From: Baffinella frigidus
Taxonomy: Eukaryota; Cryptophyceae; Cryptomonadales; Baffinellaceae
Assembly: GCA_026770585.1 (NCBI GenBank)
Contig: MU647158.1
Coordinates: 94,780-104,785 of the forward strand
Direction of reading: 5' to 3'
Length of the DNA: 10,006 nucleotides
Shown in pieces: positions 1 to 5,440 of the stretch (position 1 is its first letter; the number at the start of each line of letters is the position of its first letter). The notes below the pieces were generated by a model, which worked only from the letters and a program-made list of their open reading frames with translations, made no database searches and was not told the DNA's origin. The position numbers were made by a program, and so were the translations under genes.

Positions 1-45
1 TAGGGTTTAGGGTTTAGGGTTTAGGGTTTAGGGTTTAGGGGTTTA
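1..45 (+). repeat. Canonical TTTAGGG telomere repeat array
   Basis: Five perfect heptamers plus a partial one (1-40), followed by a copy with an extra G. This is the Arabidopsis-type telomere unit. On the + strand it reads G-rich toward the right, the opposite of what a left chromosome end would show (CCCTAAA), so this is an interstitial or cut-off array in the present orientation. Confidence 0.95.
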
Positions 46-80
46 CCCGCCTCCCCTGGTCGGCGCCCGAGAGCTGCCCC

Positions 81-149
81 GGCCCAACCCGAAGCGTTGA
101 GGTTTCCCGTCCCTTTATTCTCGGCCCAGCCCGAAGCGTTGTGGTTTCC
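81..149 (+). repeat. 27-bp direct repeat pair, spacing 42
   Basis: A 27-bp segment containing CCCGAAGCGTTG and GGTTTCC occurs at 81-107 and 123-149 with two differences in its first 26 bases. It lies between the canonical array and the degenerate telomere-like tract. No function is visible. Confidence 0.75.
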
Positions 150-180
150 GGAGGGTTTGTCTGCTGACAGGGCACCCCGC

Positions 181-640
181 GACCCTGTTTGAGGGTTGAG
201 GTTTTGAGGTTTAGGGTGCGGTGTTGAGGGTGCGGGGTTTAGGGTGCGGGGTTTAGTGTTTAGTGTTTAGTGTTTAGTGTTTAGTGTTTAGTGTTTAGTG
301 TTTATTGTTTATTGTTTATTGTTTAGTGCTGAGTGTTTCGGGTTCAGTATTTAGGTTTTAAAGGCTTAGGGATTCGAGTTTCGGGTTTCGGGTTTCGGGT
401 TTCGGGTGGGGTTTGGGGTTGGGGTTTGGGGTTTGGGGTTTGGGTTTTGGGTTTGGGGTTTTGGGTTTTGGGTTTTGGGTTTGGTGTTTGGTGTGTGGTG
501 TTTGGTGTTTGGTGTGTGGTGTTTGGTGTTTGGTGTTTGGTGTTTGGTGTTTAGGTTTTAGGGTCTCAGGGTGTGGGGTGTGGGGTGTGGGGGTCAGGGG
601 TTTAGGGTTTAGGGTTTCGCGTTCGGATCTAGGGTGTGGG
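181..640 (+). repeat. Degenerate telomere-like tract in homogenised variant blocks
   Basis: Almost all of this tract is 7-bp periodic and derived from TTTAGGG, but each stretch has its own variant. These are TTTAGTG/TTTATTG at 252-328, TTTCGGG at 379-406 (four copies), TTTGGGG mixed with 8-bp TTTTGGG forms at about 412-480, TTTGGTG/TGTGGTG at about 481-552, GTGTGGG at about 571-592, and two canonical units at 601-617. Block-wise homogenisation suggests local slippage or unequal exchange. The open frames across 333-850 are translations of the repeat. Confidence 0.9.
252..328 (+). repeat. TTTAGTG / TTTATTG variant heptamer array
   Basis: Eleven heptamers in perfect register: seven TTTAGTG, three TTTATTG, then one TTTAGTG. 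One G-to-T change spread across the whole block, and a second G-to-T change was amplified inside it, giving nested homogenisation. Confidence 0.95.
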
Positions 641-732
641 GTTCACCACGCTCGACGTGAAAGAGGCCTCCAGCCCCCCCTGAAGCCTCTATTTCCTGCT
701 TTTGGGGTCCACCCTAGATTTTACGCGCGGAG

Positions 733-913
733 CAATTTCATCCCGCCAGGTATTTGTTTTAAATGGTTGGGAGTTCCCCGAAAACATGAAATTTACCACA
801 CAATTGGTCACGTCCAGGGCTGGACACGACTGATTTGGCCAATTGTGTAGTAATTTTCGTTGATTCGGGGAACTCCAAAGCATTTAAATCAAATACCTGG
901 CGGGATTAAATTG
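733..913. mobile_element. P1: long palindromic element, family A
   Basis: Arms at 733-810 and 836-913 are inverted copies (about 67 of 78 positions match by eye) around a 25-bp centre. Outer ends read CAATTT then ATCCCGCCAGGTATTTG. The inner right arm holds TGTGTAGTAATTTTCGTTG at 844-862, a block shared with P5, P14 and the solo arm at 7373-7448. The centre contains TGGTCACGTCC (805-815), found exactly in P5. There is no coding capacity and no clear target-site duplication. It is probably a non-autonomous foldback or MITE-like element. The reading frames crossing it are by-products of the palindrome. Confidence 0.85.
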
Positions 914-1072
914 TAAAAAGCAATGGCTCTAGTAGAGCCCCCCTCAGGGACTTTCGATCCACGTTTGGCGTGTATTCCCCCTGAAATCCGAGAAATTGAC
1001 TTTTGCGATTGCTCCTCGTCTGATCTTGGGTGGAGGGGCTTGCCGTCAGTCCAAAAAGACACATTCATAGGC
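914..1072. other. Spacer without recognised feature
   Basis: Mixed-composition sequence between P1 and P2. I see no ORF of note, tandem repeat or strong fold. Confidence 0.5.
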
Positions 1073-1222
1073 TAACGGCCTGAAAATGGGGTAGTTAGGC
1101 ATACGGCATTGCCTAGGACCTCCTACCGTAGGCCGAGGGATCCTAGGACCAAAAAGTCTCGGCCTACGGTAGGAGGTCCTAGGCAATGCCGTAGGCCTAA
1201 CTACCCCATTTTCAGGCCGTTA
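1073..1222. mobile_element. P2: near-perfect palindrome, family B
   Basis: Arms 1073-1137 and 1158-1222 are 65 bp each with a single mismatch (A at 1101 against G at 1194), around a 20-bp centre containing GGATCC and CCTAGG. Each arm carries the small palindrome CCTAC(C/G)GTAGG (1122-1132 and 1163-1173), the word that is tandemly amplified at 8455-8513 and recurs at 9873-9883. A degenerate relative, P13, lies at about 9351-9475. Near-identity of the arms implies recent origin or arm-to-arm conversion. No target-site duplication is evident. Confidence 0.93.
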
Positions 1223-1250
1223 CCCTATTAACATAATACAATTTCATAGA

Positions 1251-1452
1251 CGAGGCCATTTAAACCGTGTTTTCGCTATCTTGGGGTGGGTTTGTCCCAT
1301 CTTGGGGTGGTTGTATCCCAATCTAAACCGTGTTTTTGCTATCGTGGGGTGATTTTGTCCCATGTTAGAGCTATGCCGATGCTAAAATAGCAAATTTTGG
1401 CAAAATTCACCCTTAAGATAGCATGAAAGGCGGTTTAAATTGCATGGCCTCG
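1251..1452. repeat. P3: imperfect palindrome with internal 40-bp duplication, family C
   Basis: The ends are CGAGGCCAT (1251-1259) and ATGGCCTCG (1444-1452). Both arms then carry a TTTAAACCG word and a GCTATCTT word followed by GGGTG. Inside the left half a 40-bp unit is duplicated (1261-1300 and 1324-1363) with a few differences. GCTATCTT words also occur in P11 and P12, and CGAGGCCAT occurs at 6069 and 6887, linking P3 to those repeats. Confidence 0.7.
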
Positions 1453-1852
1453 GACACTAAGATGGTGGCGCGGGTCAGGCCCGACCTCAGGGTAAGTTCA
1501 ATCCAGCCATCCTACACGGGATTGTATCCCCAGACGACCTCCCACCAACCCGGGCACCACGCCAGACTGCTGGAGGGGGTAGCTCCCCTTGGGAACGCCA
1601 CTTTTGGCGTTCCAACTATCCCAAAAGTAAACAATTCCTCCTTATTCCTTCCGGGGAATTGACTTTTGGCGACCCCTTCGGAGAATCTGGCGTAGCCCTA
1701 GGCCTCTGGCGTGGCCTCTTATTGTCGGTTTCCCCGAAACCGCCCGGATTTTGGATCGGGGGATCGGGGAATCAAAAAGTGCAAAACGTTCATTTAAGTG
1801 CTATTTTAGGCATGGATAAGATGGCATTACACACCCTCACTATCTAGACTAT
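1453..1852. other. 400-bp segment without recognised gene; family C relic near 1788-1845
   Basis: The short + strand frames at 1423-1662 and 1659-1847 show no recognisable domain, and the first begins inside P3. A small hairpin with CGGTTT/AAACCG arms lies near 1728-1744. At about 1788-1845 the text GTTCATTTAAGTGCTATTTT, then AGGCATGG, AAGATGGCAT and CACCCTCACTATC, resembles the central part of P11 and is probably a relic of family C. CTATCTAGA occurs twice in tandem at 1840-1857, just before P4. Confidence 0.5.
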
Positions 1853-2004
1853 CTAGATGTGTCCGAGTCATTGTTGAGCGCGTCATTATTTCGCCCCCCC
1901 CCGAAATTTTACAGGTAATTGTTTGGGGGGGGGGTCAAATTTACATGCGAAATTTCAGGGAGGTGGATATAATGACGCGCCCAACTTAACTCGGACAGAT
2001 CTAG
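1853..2004. repeat. P4: palindrome with C9 and G10 runs
   Basis: The outer arms read CTAGATGTGTCCGAG (left) and its counterpart ending CTCGGACAGATCTAG (right), followed inward by GCGCGTCATTAT on both sides. Nearer the centre the left arm has nine C (1894-1902) and the right part has ten G (1925-1934). These can pair with each other and compete with the outer register near GAAATTT. It has no coding content. The family is not otherwise represented in the window. Confidence 0.8.
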
Positions 2005-2087
2005 GCTATGTCACACAACGAGGGCCTTGTCACGTTTTTGACTGCCCGATCCCCTGACCTGACCCAAAAACACCCCACGCGAATCCC

Positions 2088-2263
2088 TAATCTCATCCGG
2101 ACGAGTATTTTCCGAAAACACGATTTTAAAAGTATTTTCAACAAAAAATACTACATAATGTGCCTGTACTTTAAAAAATGGTCACGTCCGTGTAGTAATT
2201 TTCGTTGCAAATCAGCTCGGAGGTCCCCGAAATCGTATTTTCGGAAAATACTCGCCGCGATTA
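2088..2263. mobile_element. P5: palindromic element with subterminal hairpins, family A
   Basis: The left arm starts TAATCTCATCCGGACGAG and the right arm, read inward on the minus strand, starts TAATCGCGGCGAG. Both continue with GTATTTT-CCG-AAAATAC, a nested 7-bp hairpin (2105-2121, one mismatch; 2235-2251, perfect). The right arm also carries a CGATTTCGGGGA block that the left arm lacks, and the family core at 2190-2207, directly joined to TGGTCACGTCC (2179-2189). Arms are unequal, as in P8. The open frame covering 2008-2472 runs through both arms and a telomere-like tract and is not credible as a gene. Confidence 0.82.
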
Positions 2264-2294
2264 AATCAACAGTACAAAAGGCCTGTGCTGATGC

Positions 2295-2352
2295 GGGGTT
2301 AGGTTTTGGGGTTTGGGGTTTGGGGATTCCGGTTCAGGGTTCAGGGGTTAGG
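2295..2352 (+). repeat. Short telomere-like tract
   Basis: GGGGTTAGGTTTTGGGG followed by two TTTGGGG units, then degenerate GGTTCAGGG copies. It is flanked by A4-5GGCCTG words at 2276 and 2361, which recur at 2501. Confidence 0.75.
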
Positions 2353-2408
2353 GCCCCTGTAAAAAGGCCTGTTCTGAAACGGATCTGGAAAATGTGGAGT
2401 CAAAAGGA

Positions 2409-2470
2409 CGTCAACTTTAGACTGGGCGTCAACTTTAGACATGTGAAGTCAACTGGGAGTCAACTTCAGT
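2409..2470 (+). repeat. GTCAACTT short repeat cluster
   Basis: GTCAACTTTAGAC occurs at 2410-2422 and 2428-2440, with shortened GTCAACT copies at 2448 and 2459, then GAGTTAA-type words in the other orientation to about 2497. CGTCAACTT recurs at 6014 and 6038 and, inverted, in P9 at 4510-4518. Confidence 0.8.
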
Positions 2471-2583
2471 GAGTTAAGTTAGTGAGTTAACTTTAGTCTC
2501 AAAAAGGCCTGCTGTGCTCACCCGGTTTTGTTTTGGGCCGGTAACAGACGGGTAAAAGTAGGTTGTAAACCCGATCTGTACCA

Positions 2584-2682
2584 GGCACGTCCGGTTTGTA
2601 CCAGGAATGTTCTTCATGTCCGCATTAAAAAGGCGTAAAGGTGCAATTGTAAGGCCTTTTCCTGGTACAAACCGGACGTGCC
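2584..2682. repeat. P6: 22-bp perfect inverted repeat
   Basis: 2584-2605 and 2661-2682 are exact inverted copies (GGCACGTCCGGTTTGTACC plus AGG) around a 55-bp centre. Homology continues outward in broken form. The left flank has GGGTAAAAGTAGGTTGTA and the right flank the inverted TACAATCTACTTTTGCCC, with an extra GATCTGTACCAGG-containing stretch in the left arm. Part of that insert repeats the arm's own end. Confidence 0.85.
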
Positions 2683-2787
2683 CTACAATCTACTTTTGCC
2701 CGTAGTAAACCCTACAATCTACTTTCCCCCCACAATCTACTGTTACAATCTACTTTTACCCTACAATCAACTTTTACCCGTAGTAAA
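2683..2787 (+). repeat. CTACAATCTACTTTTACCC tandem repeat
   Basis: Five imperfect copies of a roughly 18-28 bp unit, TACAATCTACTTTTACCC. The first and last are followed by CGTAGTAAA. It begins as the outer part of the right arm of P6, so it looks like a local amplification of that arm. Confidence 0.8.
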
Positions 2788-2850
2788 GTAAACTCAGTCC
2801 GGGCGCAGGTTGTACTCACCCGGGGTTGTTTTGGACTCGCGAGTATCGCA

Positions 2851-2888
2851 GCATCCAACAGCCCGACCTGCGTTCGGGCTTAGGGTTT
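2851..2888 (+). repeat. 38-bp direct repeat, copy 1, with hairpin
   Basis: Exact copy of 3035-3072, 184 bp apart. It contains a stem AGCCCGA/TCGGGCT (2860-2866 and 2874-2880, loop CCTGCGT) and ends in telomere-like TTAGGGTTT. It forms a junction between unique-looking and telomere-like sequence at both places. Confidence 0.93.
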
Positions 2889-2896
2889 GGGGGTTT

Positions 2897-2993
2897 GGGT
2901 TTAGGGTTTAGGTGAGGCGGGAGAAGACGATCTAGGGGAGGATCCTCCCGACCCTCAGGCTCTGGTCAAATCCAAACCTAAACCCTGAACCCT
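2897..2993. repeat. P7 left arm: 97-bp inverted repeat around a telomere-like tract
   Basis: Inverted copy of 3527-3623 with 3 mismatches in 97. It contains a module reading, on the minus strand, GACCAGAGCCTGAGGGTCGG, then GAGGATCCTCC, then GATCGTCTTC and CCGCCTCACC. Related module copies occur on the + strand near 4698, 4922 and 5040. The arm sits between the two 38-bp direct repeats. Confidence 0.95.
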
Positions 2994-3022
2994 AAATCCA
3001 AACCTAAACCCTGAACCCTAAA
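2971..3022 (-). repeat. 26-bp tandem duplication of C-rich telomere-like sequence
   Basis: Two exact 26-bp copies (2971-2996 and 2997-3022) made of CCTAAACCCTGAACCC-type units. The period is not a multiple of seven, so it arose by duplication of a composite unit and not by heptamer slippage. Confidence 0.9.
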
Positions 3023-3034
3023 TCCAGTACCGCC

Positions 3035-3072
3035 GCATCCAACAGCCCGACCTGCGTTCGGGCTTAGGGTTT
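3035..3072 (+). repeat. 38-bp direct repeat, copy 2, with hairpin
   Basis: Exact second copy of 2851-2888, including the AGCCCGA/TCGGGCT hairpin (3044-3064). It leads straight into the 21-bp higher-order telomere-like array. Confidence 0.93.
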
Positions 3073-3174
3073 AGGGTATGGGGGTTAGGGTTTAGGGCAT
3101 AGGGGTTCGGGTTTAGGGCATAGGGGTAAGGGTTTAGGGTATAGGGGTTAGGGTTTAGGGTATAGGGGTTCGGG
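3070..3174 (+). repeat. 21-bp higher-order telomere-variant array
   Basis: Five tandem units at 3070, 3091, 3112, 3133 and 3154. Each is three heptamers: TTTAGGG, then a YATAGGG form (TATGGGG in the first), then a GTTMGGG-like form. The 7-bp phase is unbroken and continues into ordinary TTTAGGG/TTTGGGG heptamers from 3175. Confidence 0.93.
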
Positions 3175-3526
3175 TTTAGGGTTTAGGGTTTAGGGTTTGG
3201 GGTTTAGGGTTTAGGGTTTGGGGTTTAGGGTTTGGGGTGTTGGGTTTAGGGTTTAGGGTTTAGGGTTGTATGGTCTAAGGTGGAGGGTCAAGGGTTCAGG
3301 GTGTAGAGTTTAGGGTTCAAGGTTTAGAGTTTAGGGTTTAGGGTTGTAGGGTTTAGGGTGGAGGGTTTAGGGTTCACGGTTGATGGTGGAGTGTATAGTC
3401 AAGAGTTTAGGGTTTAGGGTTTGGGGTTGAGGGTGCAGGGTTTAGGGTTCAGGGTTTAGGGTGCGGGATTTAGGGTCTAGGGTTGGGGTGCTGGATTTAC
3501 TGTTTAGGGTTTAGGGTGCGGGAAAT
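3175..3526 (+). repeat. Telomere-like tract inside P7
   Basis: In-phase TTTAGGG and TTTGGGG heptamers to about 3270, then increasingly degenerate copies (TTCAGGG, GTGCGGG, GTGGAGGG) to the right arm of P7. Decay is stronger toward the right. Confidence 0.9.
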
Positions 3527-3623
3527 AGGGTTCAGGGTTTAGGTTTGGATTTGACCAGAGCCTGAGAGTCGGGAGGATCCTCCCCTAGATCGTCTTCACC
3601 CGCCTCACCTCAACCCTAAACCC
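3527..3623. repeat. P7 right arm
   Basis: Inverted copy of 2897-2993 (94 of 97 by eye). Homology seems to continue a few bases outward through a G-rich/C-rich run. The arm marks the point where the + strand switches from G-rich to C-rich telomere-like sequence. Confidence 0.95.
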
Positions 3624-3668
3624 AACCCCCCACCCCCCACACCCTACACCCTACACCCTACACCCTAC
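3624..3668 (-). repeat. CACCCTA repeat
   Basis: Four perfect CACCCTA units (3640-3667) after C-rich CCCAACCCCCC sequence. This is the complement of a TAGGGTG telomere variant, so G-rich repeats here run leftward. Confidence 0.9.
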
Positions 3669-3689
3669 ATCCTCGCGACTTCGTAGCAC

Positions 3690-3756
3690 GATGCGAACCC
3701 CAATCCCACCATTCCGACCCCTGAACCCTGAGCCCTAAATCCCAAACCCTAGAATC
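3690..3756 (-). repeat. 67-bp direct repeat flanking P8, left copy
   Basis: Matches 3988-4054 at 64 of 67 positions. It is C-rich telomere-like sequence beginning GATGCGAACCCCAATCCC and ending CCCTAGAATC. A related CCTCGCGA...GTA.CACG sequence precedes the left copy and recurs near 4341 and, more weakly, near 4799. Confidence 0.92.
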
Positions 3757-3920
3757 TAATCCCGCCGAGTATTCATAATGAATACGATTTTGGTGTATCT
3801 TAAGGGGTATAAATAAGACAGTCGTCTATCTAGACTTCATTTAGAGCCTCAAGATACACCAAAATCGAATCGGAGATCCCCGAAATCGTATTCAGTATGA
3901 ATACTCGTCCGGATGAGATC
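3757..3920. mobile_element. P8: unequal-arm palindrome, family A
   Basis: The left arm runs TAATCCCGCCGAG, GTATTCA-TAA-TGAATAC (3769-3785), CGATTTTGGTGTATCTT to 3801. The right arm, inverted, runs CTCATCCGGACGAG, GTATTCA...TGAATAC (3888-3904), CGATTTCGGGGATCTCCGA, CGATTTTGGTGTATCTT (outer limit of the latter at 3851). The left arm lacks the CGGGGATCTCCGA block. Nested hairpins keep perfect 7-bp stems in both arms and differ from P5 stems by paired changes. The centre is about 49 bp. It sits between 67-bp direct repeats. Confidence 0.85.
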
Positions 3921-3987
3921 TGGTTCGCCTCGGAGGGTGGGAGAGTACCGCCTCAGGCATCGACTGGAAGGTCCTCCCAAGCTTCGC

Positions 3988-4054
3988 GATGCGAACCCCA
4001 ATCCCACAACCCCGACCCCTGAACCCTGAGCCCTAAATCCCAAACCCTAGAATC
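3988..4054 (-). repeat. 67-bp direct repeat flanking P8, right copy
   Basis: Second copy of 3690-3756 with 3 differences. Between P8 and this copy lies a 67-bp stretch (3921-3987) with CGCCTC and GGTCCTCC words reminiscent of the dispersed CCAGAGCCTGAGGGTCGG module. Confidence 0.92.
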
Positions 4055-4089
4055 CCCAACCGGTCGTCTCAGCTCTCTCATAGCAGCGT

Positions 4090-4240
4090 TTGTTGAGGGT
4101 TTAGGGTTTGGGGTTTGAGGGTCTAGTGTTCAAGGTTTAGGGTTTGGGGGTTGGGATTTGGGATATGCGGTTTACGTTTTATGGTTCACGGTTTATGCTG
4201 TAGGGTTGAGGGTTTATGGTTGAGGGATGGTTGAGGGTTG
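4090..4240 (+). repeat. Degenerate telomere-like tract
   Basis: TTTAGGG/TTTGGGG units decaying into GTTTATG, GGTTCACGG and GGTTGAGGG forms. No ORF is credible. Confidence 0.85.
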
Positions 4241-4425
4241 AGGAGAGGGAAGAGTTATCCCCCCCCTCCCCGCCCTCCGCCTTCCTCCCTGGCACCGCAA
4301 CCCTCACCACCTAGGCCCAGGGTTGAGGGTTTCTCCAAACCCTCGCGAGTTTGTACCACGCCGCGAAGCCTGAACCCTGCATCCTGAACCCCACACCCTG
4401 AACCCCAAACCCTCATCACTAAACC
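4241..4425. other. Mixed G-rich then C-rich subtelomeric spacer
   Basis: A pyrimidine-rich run near 4258-4290 is followed by a short GGTTGAGGG patch, the CCTCGCGAGTTTGTACCACG word (also near 3671 as CCTCGCGACTTCGTAGCACG), and degenerate CCCTGAACCCCAAACCCT to 4420. No gene is seen. Confidence 0.6.
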
Positions 4426-4575
4426 TTATCTCAGAAAACGAGTTCTAAAACTCATTTTCTTAAGTCAATTCCCCTACAATTTTGTCAACTTATGCGGAGA
4501 GTAAAGAATAAGTTGACGAATTTGTAGGGGAATTGACTTAAGAAAACGAGTTTTAGAACTCGTTTTCTGAGATAA
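4426..4575. mobile_element. P9: near-perfect palindrome with a hairpin nested in each arm
   Basis: Arms 4426-4493 and 4508-4575 are 68 bp with 3 mismatches and a 14-bp loop. Termini are TTATCTCAG and CTGAGATAA. Each arm contains its own hairpin, AGAAAACGAGTT/AACTCGTTTTCT with a 4-nt loop (perfect at 4540-4567; one mismatch in the left arm). The inner arm holds CGTCAACTT. AACC lies immediately outside both ends (4422-4425 and 4576-4579), a possible 4-bp target duplication, although AACC is common in this CCCTAAA-like context. Confidence 0.92.
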
Positions 4576-4697
4576 AACCACCACCCCTCCGCCGAGTAAC
4601 CCCCCCTTCTCCCTAACATTTGTGGGTTGAGGGCTGTGGGTGTACGGTTCAGGGATTAGGGTTTAGGATTTAGGGTTCAGGATTCAGAGTTTGGGGA
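4576..4697 (+). repeat. C-rich spacer then degenerate telomere-like sequence
   Basis: CCACCCCTCCGCC and CCCCCCTTCTCCCTAA precede GGTTCAGGG, TTTAGGATTTAGGG-type units. A closely similar CAACCCCCCCATCTCCCTAA phrase recurs near 4862 before another G-rich patch, suggesting a repeated module. Confidence 0.7.
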
Positions 4698-4757
4698 TGA
4701 CTAGAGCCTGCGTGTTGGGAGGGTCCTCCTCTAAATCTTCTTATGCCGCCTCAAACC
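4698..4757 (+). repeat. Subtelomeric CCAGAGCC module, diverged copy
   Basis: Runs GACTAGAGCCTG, GGAGGGTCCTCCTC, TCTTCTTATGCCGCCTC. It matches the P7 arms and the copy at 5040-5099 in order and spacing, with many substitutions. Confidence 0.75.
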
Positions 4758-4782
4758 CGGGACGTGTACCTATCTTCGGAGG

Positions 4783-4835
4783 GCATAAACCGTAAACCCT
4801 CGCACGATTGTACAGCATAAACCGTAAACCCTCGC
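4783..4835 (+). repeat. 21-bp direct repeat, period 32
   Basis: GCATAAACCGTAAACCCTCGC occurs exactly at 4783-4803 and 4815-4835, minus-strand telomere-like in character. Confidence 0.92.
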
Positions 4836-4920
4836 CTACACTTTGCACTCTACCCACCAAGCAACCCCCCCATCTCCCTAATCTTTTCGGGTTTAGGGTG
4901 CGGGGTTTCGGGTTCAGGGT

Positions 4921-4963
4921 TCGACCAGAGCCCGAGGGTCGGGAGGGAGGCTCCCGACCCTCA
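4921..4963 (+). repeat. CCAGAGCC module folded into a perfect 12-bp hairpin
   Basis: The module begins CGACCAGAGCCCGAGGGTCG and is followed at once by its own inverted end. Stem GAGGGTCGGGAG (4934-4945), loop GGAGG, stem CTCCCGACCCTC (4951-4962). The P7 and 5040 copies do not have this fold-back, so this copy has a head-to-head join. Confidence 0.9.
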
Positions 4964-4964
4964 G

Positions 4965-5033
4965 GGGTTGAGGGTGTAGGTTTCAGGGTTGAGGGTTGAG
5001 GGTTGAGGGTTTAGGGTGCGGGGTGTAGGGTTT
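4965..5033 (+). repeat. Degenerate telomere-like tract
   Basis: GGTTGAGGG repeats and GTGCGGGGTGTAGGG forms between two CCAGAGCC modules. It repeats the module-telomere-module arrangement seen in P7. Confidence 0.85.
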
Positions 5034-5099
5034 GGATTTGACCAGAGCCTGAGGGTCGGGAGGGTCCTCCTCAAGATCGTCTTCTCCCGCCTCGCCCGC
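5034..5099 (+). repeat. CCAGAGCC module, well-preserved copy
   Basis: Runs GGATTTGACCAGAGCCTGAG, GGTCGGGAGGGTCCTCCTC, AAGATCGTCTTCTCCCGCC. It aligns along nearly its full length to the right arm of P7 in the same orientation. Confidence 0.9.
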
Positions 5100-5111
5100 C
5101 TGGATTTCGAT

Positions 5112-5413
5112 ACGGAACCGTTCAGCCCTGCATGACTTTCGTGTTTCGTTACGGAACCGTTCAGCCCTGCATGGCTTTCGTATAGAGTTAAGAGTTTGAG
5201 GATTCTCAGAGCAAATTCTGTGCTTGCCAGTACAAACTGGAGTTCGATTTCGGAACCGTTCAGTCCTGCATGGCTTTCTGGGCCCTACACGTGGAGGGTT
5301 GAAGGTTTTAGGATTCTCAGTACAACGTCTGTGCTTGCCATTACAAACTATATAACAGACTTATCAACAGCCAGGAGTTCCCTACGGAACAGTTCAGTCC
5401 TACATGACTGTTT
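5112..5413 (+). repeat. Interleaved two-module direct repeat (A-A-B-A-B-A)
   Basis: Module A (CGGAACCGTTCAG, YCCTGCATG, CTTTCG) is at 5112-5141, 5151-5180, 5250-5279 and 5384-5413. Module B (AGGATTCTCAG, TGTGCTTGCCA, TACAAACT) is at 5199-5239 and 5310-5350. The last two A copies also share TTTSGGGCCCT. The open frames here have no recognisable product. Confidence 0.88.
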
Positions 5414-5440
5414 GGGCCCTGAAGCGAGTAGGGTGTGGAG

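Larger units (their letters stand above)
2512..2833 (+). repeat. Direct repeats bracketing P6 and its tandem array
   Basis: A segment reading CTCACCCGG then TTGTTTTGG occurs near 2516-2537 and again near 2814-2833. It brackets P6 and the CTACAATCTAC array. The bracket may mark a duplication or a composite unit. Confidence 0.6.

Noticed and set aside
333-850. Plus-strand ORFs rich in Gly, Phe, Trp and Val
   Set aside because: They are translations of TTTGGGG/TTTGGTG variants, continuing by chance into palindrome P1.
2008-2472. 154-codon plus-strand ORF, the longest in the window
   Set aside because: It spans both arms of P5, a telomere-like tract and the GTCAACTT cluster. There is no domain, and an LIRTSI peptide shared with the 3849-4043 frame comes from the family A arm.
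2088-3920. Helitron identity for family A
   Set aside because: Subterminal hairpins are suggestive, but I see no consistent TC start and CTRR end, and both ends carry hairpins in an inverted arrangement.
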